Origin: Pachyseris speciosa
Lineage: Eukaryota > Cnidaria > Anthozoa > Scleractinia > Pachyseridae
NCBI GenBank assembly: GCA_016490735.1
Contig: JAEMWC010000214.1
Location: forward strand, 148,501-212,500
DNA: 64,000 nucleotides
Direction of reading: 5' to 3'
A model generated the notes under the pieces. That model did not search any database and was not told the origin of the DNA. It was given only the letters and a program-made list of their open reading frames with translations. This document shows positions 33,085-42,281 of the stretch, piece after piece (the first letter of the stretch is position 1; each line of letters opens with the position of its first letter). The position numbers and the translations under genes are program-made.

Positions 33085-35031
33085 TTATAATTCTGTCCCT
33101 CTCAGAAATAACTCAATAAACCAATCTATACCATTCAGATGAACTGGTGCTCCAGAAGAATCGGTGACATAAAAGCGCATTGAACTGATAGTATGTGTTC
33201 AAACTGGATTATATGAAAGATGACGAGGCTTGTATGTGAAGGGGAGAGATCTGACTAGATCTGTGACTGGTATGACAGCGATTGTACTCGTGCTATTCCC
33301 ATCAACGATACTGTCTATAATTTTATCACAATTTATATAAATTTCGTCTACCCCTCTTGTAATGGGTCGGTACATTTCACTGACCCCCAGTCCATGGACT
33401 ACCATGATGGACTACCGAAATGGACTACCTATATGGACTGCTAAATGGACTACCAAAAATGGACTACCCTTAATTACCTACCTTGAAAAAAAAAATTAGT
33501 AAAGTTTGGTTGTTTTCATCGATTGATCGTGATCTCCACCATCTTGTTATTTTTTAAATGCTGCTGGTCAGCTGTTCTGCAGGCGTATTCATTCGTCTCG
33601 TGTGATAGCTGACACGCTGATGGTCAGTAAAAATTTGAATTTATAATCCTTTGTTATAAATAGGGTAGGGAAAATCACAGATATTTTGGTCTTTAAGTGC
33701 CCCTAACACCGAAATATATTCAAAACACATTGCGCCTGTAATTTTTTTTTAAACCAAATCTCGACTTTTTACAGGCTGTAAAAGTTACGACATCTTGCCG
33801 TCATCTGTCACACGATCAAGCTAGTAAGGAGCGTGGGTCTTTTCCCCAGTTAAAGTCACAAACTGATCATCGCGCTACGTCTTCGTAAATACATAATAGT
33901 CAACTGGGGAATAGACCCACGCCCCAGCTGACTTGGTCGTGTACCAAATGATGCATAGTTTATCGTAAGCCCCCATAAAAAACTCTTAAGGCTGGAAATA
34001 AATGCTACATGTTTTTGGAATATGTACAAAGTATTATAATAGCGAAAAAAAAAAACTATTCTTGGGGCTAGGAGCACTTTAAATAAGGTAAGGCTTTTGG
34101 GAAGCAGGCTGCACCCCACCCAATTTTTCTGGGAATACCCCCCTGGGCCTGGTCATGTGATCTATTTTTGAGTTGTATCTTCTTCTGTCACTTACCATTT
34201 TGAGCATCATGACAGCCAGGTAAGGAATCACCTGGAAGATTGTAAATCAAATTTTTACTCTAGCTGCAGCCCGTCAGCCATCATGCACGATGAGTGAATG
34301 CGCCTGCAGAAAAGCTGTCCAGCAGCATTTAAAAAATAAGATGGTGGAGATCACGATCAATCGATGAAAACAACCAAACTTTACTAATTTTTTTTTCCAG
34401 GTAGGTAATTAAGGGTAGTCCATTTTTGGTAGTCCATTTAGCAGTCCATATAGGTAGTCCATTTCGGTAGTCCATCATGGTAGTCCATGGACTGGGGGTC
34501 AGTGAAATGTACCGACCCTCTTGTAATATCAGGAAGATCTGAACCGTACTCTGTGGTCAAAACTACTTTTGAATCAAAACCGAGAAGTTTTCTGAATTCT
34601 AAATTTTGCAAATCCACGCGATAATTTTCATTAAGTTCAATCAAAATACGATATGTTGATAAAATGAAAAATATATTGACACCGTACTTCTTTTTAGCAT
34701 CATCCGGGTCATCGATAACCAGGTGATTATTTTTACTCATATACTCGTGGATATAATTATTAATATCATCATAAGAATACATGCCATCAACAAATGTTAT
34801 CGTTTCCCAATTTACACCTTTGTCGTGACTGTATTTAATTTTATTGTTTCCAAAAGATTGTCTGATATTATACCAACTGTATGTCATATTGATAGTTTTT
34901 ACAGCAATGTCATACTTCATTTCATTTGATAATTTCAGAGGAGTATTAAATCTTTTTGTAAAATCATGACTAAGACTGACGCCTACTTTGTCTCTATTTT
35001 TACTGTTGAAACGTAATGATATTTCTGTCAT
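33085..35031 (-). pseudogene. penton-like minor capsid protein, split by a MITE
   Basis: Starts at ATG 35029-35031 (MTEISLRFNSKNRDKV). First part: INMTYSWYNIRQSFG, TFVDGMYSYDDI, FILSTYRILIELN, LLGFDSKVVL and ITRG. A 1,155-bp MITE with its 9-bp duplication (1,164 bp, a multiple of three) then intervenes. The gene resumes at 33,354 with DEIYINCDKIIDS and PVTDLVRSLPF, has a premature TGA at 33199-33201, and continues with MRFYVTDSSGAPV to a stop at 33085. The single-jelly-roll penton occupies virion vertices and matches the P3 copy throughout. TCTA occurs at 12 nt and at 7 nt before the ATG. Confidence 0.82.
33364..34518. mobile_element. 1,155-bp MITE with 9-bp TSD (Mutator-like)
   Basis: TCTTGTAAT repeats at 33355-33363 and 34519-34527. 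The element begins GGGTCGGTACATTTCACTGA and ends in its complement; terminal repeats are about 260 bp and carry several TGGACTACC-type iterations. It has a further internal inverted pair (about 33835 and 33905). No transposase. The 9-bp duplication fits Mutator/MULE-type elements. Confidence 0.85.
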
Positions 35032-35037
35032 ATACTA

Positions 35038-35295
35038 TTAGAGTAGATATTTCATAATTATTTTATTAAGCTCTTCATTATCGATGATATTCTTATATCT
35101 TTTTAACATGTGCAATATCTTCACAAATTCGTCTCTAACACTTGAACTATTATTCCGGCCAGCAAAAATAGACCCTCCGAGTAACTGGAGTCGTGAAAGC
35201 AAGTCTCCTATATCATTATAATAAACAACACCCTCCCCTGTTTGGTATTTGTAAGAATTTCGTACATCTGTAATCGTTTCTCTATATTTCTTCAA
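35038..35295 (-). CDS. small conserved penton-neighbour protein
   Basis: About 80 residues. IGDLLSRLQLLGGSIFAG plus a Leu/Ile-rich helical tail align by eye with the P3 protein at 6846-7064, in the same position next to penton. The frame is open upstream but has no ATG; the nearest matching start region (AATCTTATAATCGAG) looks like a mutated TCTA leader and start codon. Function unknown; probably an all-helical structural or scaffold factor. Confidence 0.55.
   Translation of the reverse strand: MKKYRETITDVRNSYKYQTGEGVVYYNDIGDLLSRLQLLGGSIFAGRNNSSSVRDEFVKILHMLKRYKNIIDNEELNKIIMKYLL
35039..35047 (-). promoter_or_regulatory. TCTA promoter motif of the penton gene
   Basis: On the minus strand TCTA occurs twice, 12 nt and 7 nt upstream of the penton ATG. 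Confidence 0.6.
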
Positions 35296-35319
35296 AGTAT
35301 CTATCTCTCGATTATAAGA

Positions 35320-35848
35320 TTATTTAACTTCTGGTTCTGTTGTGCGTGCTTTTTTTCTTCCAAGTTCTTGATTGATTTTTCCAGCTTTTATCCTTTCTTC
35401 TAAAAGTTTTTGTGGACTGACTTGAGTCAAATCGTTCGGTTTCAAAAGCTTGTAATTTTTTAATATAATTCTGTCATCTTTATTGAAATTGTTATCGATC
35501 GCTAACATTGTGATTTTCCCATCCTCATCCTTTGGTGCTTCAATGGCTTTAGGAAGTTCCGTATCCATTAAAATTGCTTTGCGATTAGCTTCCATAACAT
35601 TATCGAGTCCTTTTGTTAAAGCCAGTTGATTTTGTTTCAACTGTTCAATAACTTCATCCTGTTTATCGTCAATAGTTTTTTTTAACCTTCATCTGAGTAT
35701 CAATAGAAGGTTTTAATAATTCCGATGTTGTATCATATGCATCCTGTTTTGCGTTTTCATAAGTCTTGATAACCTCACGAACTTCTCTCGTCTTATTTGC
35801 AGCTTCAATTCCACTTTGAAGAAGTCTTTTCATTCGCTCTATATCCAT
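35320..35848 (-). pseudogene. coiled-coil virion-block protein
   Basis: Starts at ATG 35846-35848 (MDIERMKRLLQSGIEAANK). It is strongly helical and charged throughout, with long Lys/Glu/Gln heptad-like stretches and a basic end (GRKKARTTEPEVK). A frame change falls in a run of A residues near 35,685. Position and helix pattern match the P3 gene at 6129-6891. It shares a divergent promoter with the packaging ATPase gene. Function unknown. Confidence 0.6.
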
Positions 35849-35859
35849 ATACAATAGCG

Positions 35860-35873
35860 TTAGATTAATCTAA
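35860..35873. promoter_or_regulatory. symmetric divergent TCTA promoter
   Basis: Perfect 14-bp palindrome TTAGATTAATCTAA between two divergent genes. TCTA on each strand lies exactly 12 nt from the respective ATG (35848 on the minus strand, 35885 on the plus strand). Confidence 0.7.
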
Positions 35874-35884
35874 ACTATTACTAT

Positions 35885-36524
35885 ATGGAAATACCAAACT
35901 ATGACATTTTTCAGAATTCAAACAAGTCTTTCAGACAGTTATATCCGTATATGCCGAAAGATACATTTAGAATGTTGCTTGCCGGAAATTCAGGATCAGG
36001 GAAGACTACATTATTTTTACACTTAATTATGCAACCTTTGGTGTATTACGATCAGATACATTTATACGCTAAAAATTTAGATCAAGACAAATACCAATAT
36101 TTACAACAGGAAATGGATAAAATAAGCAAACAAGTTGGTTATCCCGTTTTAATTCAGTCAAGATAAAATTTTACCTGTCGAACAACTTCAAGACACTGAT
36201 TTGCAGCGGTTAATTGTGTTTGATGATTTTGTAACTGATAAAAAACAAGATCAAATTATAAACTATTTTATTCAAGGGCGCCATCGAAACGTGTCATGTG
36301 TGTATCTCACACAGTCATTCTACGGATGCCCGAAAGCCGTTAGACTTAATTGTAGCCATTTCTGTCTATATGACTTCCCATCATCGGGAGAAAGAAACTT
36401 GATCTCCCAGGAACTTGGAATTGAAAAACAAAAGTATATTGAAGCAACCAAAAAACCATATTCTTTCTGTTATGTTGACAAGCCAATGAAAACAGTAAAG
36501 AGAAACTTTTATGGTAATATCTAA
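35885..36524 (+). pseudogene. genome-packaging ATPase (FtsK/HerA, A32-like)
   Basis: Starts at ATG 35885 (MEIPNYDIFQNSNKSF). Walker A AGNSGSGKTT lies at about residues 34-43. In a second frame (from about 36165) come LIVFDDFVTDKKQD (Walker B), GRHRNVSCVYLTQSFYG (sensor region) and a C-terminal KPYSFCYVD. About 210 residues in total, the family norm. One frameshift near 36,160 breaks it. The family pumps DNA into preformed capsids in Polinton-like viruses and NCLDVs. Confidence 0.85.
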
Positions 36525-36529
36525 TCTAA
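36520..36529 (+). promoter_or_regulatory. TCTA promoter motif of the fibre gene
   Basis: TCTAATCTAA: the first TCTA is 12 nt and the second 7 nt before ATG 36536. It overlaps the ATPase stop codon. The same 12/7 pair precedes the penton gene. Confidence 0.65.
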
Positions 36530-36535
36530 TAGTAT

Positions 36536-39300
36536 ATGGGTATATTCAACTTTTTACCAGGTCAAGATCATGTTGGTCATATAAGAACAAGTTTGGGAAA
36601 AAAGGGTCAAAGAGGCCTCCCCGGTATAGGTTTCAAATTGACTAAAGATGGACAAAATTACGATATCGAAAACAAACGTTTGACAAATGTGGGTGCACCG
36701 GTAGATAAAAATGATAGTGCAACACGTGAATTTGTGACAGATACTGTTTTGTCTGCTTCAGGTACTCAACTCAACCCGTTTGCTTTTTTATTAAAGGATA
36801 AAACCAAATCTACTGTAATACAGAACATGGAAAACCTACAAATTGAAGATTACAATAGATCACCTTTTGTTATCTAATAAACAAATCAGCTTTTTCCTTT
36901 TGGATTAAACAAAGTGGTGACTTTGTCTCTAAAATTTGTTTCGATATTTCTTCATTGAGTAATGGGAAGTACTCTTTTGTATCTGAGTTTTATTCACCAT
37001 CGGACCCACAACAAGCAGCAATCGAATTATCTCTTCCCACAGTTAATATACGTATCGCAGGACAGACATTTCAAAAAGCTTTTTCTCAAACTCCTCGTGT
37101 TGACAGTTACATAAAAAAACTTTTTCAAATCGAAAAAACAGGAAGCGGTCAGACATTGATTAAGGTAGCACTTTCTAGTACAGCTCCCGCACCCAACACT
37201 AAAACCCATCTTATTGTTTATGGTGCCTACGGTTTTCATACACAATTATCTCATTTGGTTCACGATCCTGTTTTTGGGATCGAAAATGGGAATGTTGTTT
37301 TTAATATAGACATGGGAAATACTCACAAAATTATCAATGTACAAAATCCTACGGGATTAAAAGATGTGGCAACAAAAGAGTAAGTGGATCATAATATATC
37401 AGGAGGTCAACATTCAGCCTTCTTAAAGAAAGACGGAAGTATTGCAATGACAGGAAACCTTAATATGGGGCAAAATCTTATTACCAATTTGAATAATCCA
37501 ATAAATAACCTCGACGCTACAAATAAAGTTTATGTAGAAAATCAAATTGCAAGTTGTTTAAAACGAGATGGAACTGAACCGGCTCTCGGCGATCTGAACA
37601 TGGCAGGATTTGCAATTGAAGATTTAAAAGATGCTGAAAATGCCGTTAACAAAAAATATGTTGATCAGGGCTTACGGATTAAACTAGATGCAATTGCTCA
37701 AAAAGATCTAAATATGAACAATAATGCTATTATCGATCTTGCTCCTCCCGTAAATTTAGATGATGCAGTTACAAAAAGGTACATAGATGAATATTTCTTA
37801 CGACGAGAAGGTTCGACTATGATGTATGGCGATCTGTCAATGGGTGGGAAAAAGTGACAAATGTGGCGGATGTGGTGAATGAAACCGATGTAGTGAATTT
37901 TAGAGTTTTAAATCGAGCTTCACAATCTATCAGATCAGCGGCCTTGTTACTAAATGGATCAAACGCGATGACCGCAGACTTGAAAGCCGGAGGGAATAAA
38001 ATTATTGACTTGAAGGAAGGAGAAATTGGAACTGATGCTGTGAATAAGGATCAACTAGATAAAAGTCATATTACATCCGCTACACACCCGAAGAATGTTT
38101 TCAAATATTTGATGAATGATATTGATGAAGTAAGTACTGAATACGGCTTGAAAGTTAAAGGTTACACTAATTTATCTCGTTCACCGCATATAATTTCAAA
38201 AAAGTTATCGATGTAGATTTGAATAAAGAAGCTGACCATAGATACAGAGCGAGAATTGGATTCAATATATATTCAATAAAAAATGGAAAATATACCTTCA
38301 TCTTAGAATGGCTATTTCCTGATTATGAAGGAATGAATTTGAGTAGTGTAACATTCAGTGCAACTGGTGGAATTACAATTCATAAAACTATAGTGAGGAA
38401 GTTTGTAACAGAAATGAAGACCATTCGAGATATCTACTATGGATTGAAAAACCCTCAGCAAGTTCACCGCCCGAATATCTATATTGTACGATACATATTA
38501 ATGCCAACCCGACTTATCCAAATAAATACAATGTTCCTTGTGTTGTATATGGTATTGATTTTGAAGCTGTAAATGTTCCATCGAGTGTTTACGACTTTGT
38601 TGAAGCTTATAAAATAGTGAGTGAAAAAATTCAATTGCAAACTGATTTAAATTTGAACGGCCATGCTTTAATAAATAATTCATCAAACTTATTTGATGGT
38701 CAAAACGGCGAATTAACGATACTAAATAATATTAATTTGAACAGCTATTTAATAAAAGAGTTAAAACTTGGTGGTGATTTAAATTTGAATGGCTATAGAA
38801 TTCATAACGGTGGTTTAAATCTCTTTCGTTCAAGCGTTACAGGTGTAATTATGGAAACAGCTCTCGATTTAGGTGGTTTTTCTCTTTACCAGCCGAAATT
38901 AGGAGGTGATCTAGATTTAAACGGTCATCGAATAAAAAAGAATATAATTATATTATATTATTTGTGAAGCTTCTGGTGGTCACAATAAAAATATTCTAAA
39001 ACCGGTATTATTGAACGGTAGTAAGTATTTTATTGTTTTGGATGGATATTATATTAAAAATATGTATATAATTCAAGGAACATATCCTGGTATGTTGTAT
39101 ATAAAAATAAACAAGGAAATACCGATGCACTTACTTTTCCAACTACGATTTATACTTATAGGATATCTTCTTTATCAAAAAGAATAAGAACAGCGAGTGT
39201 AAACAAAACATTGAATAGAGGATATATGATCATTGATTATTCTCATCCAAATACAAATTCATTTGATATCGCGATAAAATTAGAGATAGTGATGAATTAA
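36536..39300 (+). pseudogene. collagen/phage-tail-fibre-like fibre protein
   Basis: Starts at ATG 36536 (MGIFNFLPGQDHVGH). A short collagen-like piece (GKKGQRGLPGIG) is followed by repeated units of the type GNLNMGQNLITNL...NNLDATNKVYV, GDLNMAGFAIEDL...AVNKKYVDQ and later GGDLNLNGYRIHNG. These resemble repeats of bacteriophage tail fibres. The C-terminal half has NGKYTFILEWLFPDYEG and a beta-rich end to the stop at 39300. At least four frameshifts and one in-frame TAA (37381) break it. P2 carries two copies of the C-terminal half. Likely a trimeric attachment fibre; receptor unknown. Confidence 0.7.
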
Positions 39301-40542
39301 TCTAAAATATTATATGGGTATATTTAACCACTCATTGGAACGGAATAATGGTCTTAGAATAGATAAAAAACCAATTATCTGTATATATGCTGAAGAGTCG
39401 GGATCTATTAATTCAGGAAATTATGAATTCAGTTGGGGAAACGGAACTGAAAATCAAGCAAATTATGGTTTTTGTTTGCCGGTACCTGGTAGAATTAAAT
39501 GTTACTCAATTTCGGCTTCTGCAAATGGTTCAGCTCCTGGCGCCGAGATAAAAATTGGCATTGTAATCAATGGTGTAGAACAAAATAATGACTATGTAAT
39601 AATTAATCCTGCAAATATATTCAGTAATTATGATAAATTCTCATCACCATTAGAACTGAACCCAAAAGATAGAATTACCGTATTTATTCACTTATAAGGC
39701 GCACCATTTTTTACAAGAAAATATGCTTCTTAGATCAAAATCTTCTCAAAACTCGGGGTGCGTCTTATAACCGAGTATTTTCGCGCAACAAAATATAACT
39801 TTTCCAAATTTCCCTAATAATTAATGCTAAACTGAAATGAGTATGTAAATAAATGCCGGTAAATGAATAAACAAAAGACAACGTTGATCTTTGACTTTAT
39901 CTGATTTGTTGGTTCTAAAAAGAACCGGAGTGGCTCTGAAAAGAACCGCTTGTTTGAAATCTCGGCTGAGCTCAGCTACTCATCGTCCTTGGCTTCGCTA
40001 TTTGTCTCGAACTCGTTGACAATCAACTCTTCTGCGTCTTCTTCCTCGTCGTCCCAAACCGAAGGTGCTTAAAAGCAAATTAAACAAACTACAAATGCAA
40101 AGAAAAACAACTCCAATAAGTGCTGCTACGGCGAACAAGTTCGTAAACAAAGCCGGGGTGATTTCAGCAACGAGCGAACATGCTAAAAAGCACGTGCTTG
40201 AAATGATTGACGTCAGAAACAATTGAACAAATTCCTAACCTCGCTCCCATGATTGAGGCAAACTCGACTACAAATCGTTCGAAAAAATTGTCATGGCCGC
40301 TATTAAATACTCCGAAAATGATAAAGGGAAAAGAATAAACGTTCTTCGTCCATCCAGGCCTTCTTGTGTATAGAAACCTACATTCTCCTGGGCACCTGAA
40401 TTCATATGTTCAGGATGAACAAAAAGGAAGGAATTGTTCACCTTAGTAGATGGGTGACACTTAAATCGATACAAAATTTCAAAAAAAAATATATTAAATT
40501 GAGAAAAAAGTGTCAAAGTGACATCTTGTGAAAAAACACAAA

Positions 40543-40567
40543 CGTTTCGGGCATAGCCCTTCTTCAG
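40543..40567 (-). ncRNA. hammerhead-like ribozyme core (inverted 5' copy)
   Basis: Complement of the 3' copy: CTGAAGA, GGGC/GCCC hairpin, GAAAC on the minus strand. Confidence 0.5.
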
Positions 40568-40695
40568 TGTGAAAACCGTTAAATGTTTGCGCGACTGTAA
40601 AATTGAAAGAAACGTTACAAAGAGCTAAGCGCGCGGAAAAAAGGACTCGCGCGCGCCATTTATAAGAAATGAAAAACATTATTTAGCCCGTCTGG

Positions 40696-41652
40696 TTGCA
40701 TAGTGCCAAGCCTAAAAATGAGTTCCATTTCCAATTGTTTCCGTCTGGCATTGACTCCAGCACATTTCCGCAAACCTCTAACACCGACACCCACACCTAC
40801 CTACACTACACCTCCTCTCATCCTCTGCACTGCAAAAATGGTATTCCTTACTCTCAGTTTTTGCGCCTCCGCCGTCTCTGCTCCGAGGATAATGATTTCC
40901 TACAGAAATGCCAAGAAATGACCATCTTTTTCGAAAGCCGTGGCTATCCCTCTGATTTACTGCGTAATGCTCGGGAAAAGGTGTCCTCCGTTACCCGCCA
41001 AGAGGCACTTTTTAAACGTGTCCGTAACAACGAAGAAAGGATTCCTCTGGTGCTGACCTACCACCCCTTTAGTTCGCGTATTAAGCACATTCTGCTCAGC
41101 AACTTTAACATCCTGACGAGTGACCCTGCTACTGCAGCAATCTTTCCAGTTCCACCTGTAGTTGCACATCGACGTGATCGCAGCCTGAGAGATATCCTGG
41201 TACACACCTCTGACAGGTTCCAGACAGAGTTCCCAGGAACTTTCGCATGTCGACATCCCCGCTGCCGCACTTGCTTGTACACAACGTCCGATATCCATGT
41301 ACGTGGACCCAAGAATACGACCACCATCCGTGAACACTTCACCTGTAAATCGGAGAATGTTGTGTACTGCATCTCGTGCCGTCGATGTCCCCAGTTATAT
41401 ATCGGGGAGACCGGTCGCACTCTACGCGAACGTTTCGGCGAACATCTACGAAGCGTCCAAAAGAACACTAGTGGTTTCCCGGTCGCAGAGCACTTTAACT
41501 CTCCCGGCCACAGTCTATCTGACATCCTTGTTAGAGGTTTGCGGAAATGTGCTGGAGTCAATGCCAGACGGAAACAATTGGAAATGGAACTCATTTTTAG
41601 GCTCGGCACTATGCAACCAGACGGGCTAAATAATGTTTTTCATTTCTTATAA
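40696..41652 (+). CDS. PLE C-terminal ORF with GIY-YIG endonuclease
   Basis: A 318-residue open frame. The first 25 or so residues come from the inverted terminal copy. Then comes the PLE thumb/linker region (NGIPYSQFLRLRRLCS, RGYPSDLL, LTYHPFSSRIKHIL), a Cys/His linker (CRHPRCRTCLY) and the GIY-YIG core (NVVYCISCRRCPQLYIGETG, RTLRERFGEHL). It ends ARRKQLEMELIFRLGTM. The catalytic RT motifs lie upstream and are missing, so it cannot move alone. Codons are undamaged, so the insertion is fairly young. Confidence 0.85.
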   Translation: MHSAKPKNEFHFQLFPSGIDSSTFPQTSNTDTHTYLHYTSSHPLHCKNGIPYSQFLRLRRLCSEDNDFLQKCQEMTIFFESRGYPSDLLRNAREKVSSVTRQEALFKRVRNNEERIPLVLTYHPFSSRIKHILLSNFNILTSDPATAAIFPVPPVVAHRRDRSLRDILVHTSDRFQTEFPGTFACRHPRCRTCLYTTSDIHVRGPKNTTTIREHFTCKSENVVYCISCRRCPQLYIGETGRTLRERFGEHLRSVQKNTSGFPVAEHFNSPGHSLSDILVRGLRKCAGVNARRKQLEMELIFRLGTMQPDGLNNVFHFL

Positions 41653-41728
41653 ATGGCGCGCGCGAGTCCTTTTTTCCGCGCGCTTAGCTCTTTGTAACAT
41701 TTCACGCAAACATTTAACGGTTTTCACA

Positions 41729-41751
41729 CTGAAGAAGGGCTATGCCCGAAA
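41729..41751 (+). ncRNA. hammerhead-like ribozyme core (3' copy)
   Basis: CTGAAGA, a GGGC/GCCC hairpin, then GAAAC: the conserved core plan of PLE hammerhead ribozymes, with A for U in the first box. Activity not shown. Confidence 0.55.
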
Positions 41752-41837
41752 CGTTTGTGTTTTTTCACAAGATGTCACTTTGACACTTTTTTCTCAATTT
41801 AATATTTTTTTTTTGAAATTTTGTACCTGAATTCATA

Positions 41838-42029
41838 GCTGACGAACGCCTTTGAATATCAGCATCTTTAACTCGCCGGAGAACAAGAGATGCTGTTGGT
41901 TTTTCCATTTACGGACCATCCATTCCGATATGCCGTATTCGCGAGCAATTTCACGATTGTTGTTCATGGCTTCCGCTTCTGCTACGATCTTCAGCTTGAA
42001 GTTTAGATCATAGGAATGACGACGAGTGC
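41838..42029 (-). pseudogene. pogo/psq-type DNA-binding domain fragment
   Basis: Minus-strand frame with HSYDLNFKLKIVAEAEAM, NREIAREYGISEWMVRKWK: two helices and a recognition helix as in Brinker/psq-type HTH of pogo-like transposases. The downstream catalytic core is missing or unreadable, interrupted by the PLE. Confidence 0.65.
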
Positions 42030-42281
42030 TTGGAACAATTACTGAAAATTTACGGTACGCTGAAAGAATGCTCGAAGATTAAGATGTGTTTTGCAACAGA
42101 TGAGCGAAAGATCTGTCAGATGAGTATTGTTTATAAACGTAAAACGGATCAATTAGTATTCATAACTTAAAACACTGTTTCCTGAGAAGGATGACTTGAG
42201 TGAATTAAAGAGTGTGACTTTTATGCTATTGTCCATGTGTGACTTTTTTACTTTTGTTTTGAGAATGAAAGCACCGTAATT

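Larger units (their letters stand above)
40407..41824 (+). mobile_element. Penelope-like element with inverted termini
   Basis: The 13-bp direct repeat ACCTGAATTCATA lies at 40394-40406 and 41825-41837. The 3' end (41528-41824) is repeated inverted at the 5' end (about 40455-40790). Both copies carry a hammerhead-like core. This is the known plan of 5'-truncated PLEs with an inverted 3' copy. The ORF 40696-41652 is intact. Confidence 0.75.

Noticed and set aside
36536..39300. Bacterial or phage contamination suggested by tail-fibre repeats
   Set aside because: The gene lies inside a bounded Polinton, beside its ATPase and fibre paralogue, and is repeated in P2. Codon and base composition match the rest of P1.
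41058..41609. 183-codon minus-strand ORF opposite the PLE gene
   Set aside because: Shadow of the PLE ORF. Its first residues equal those of another frame only because the terminal sequence is an inverted repeat.
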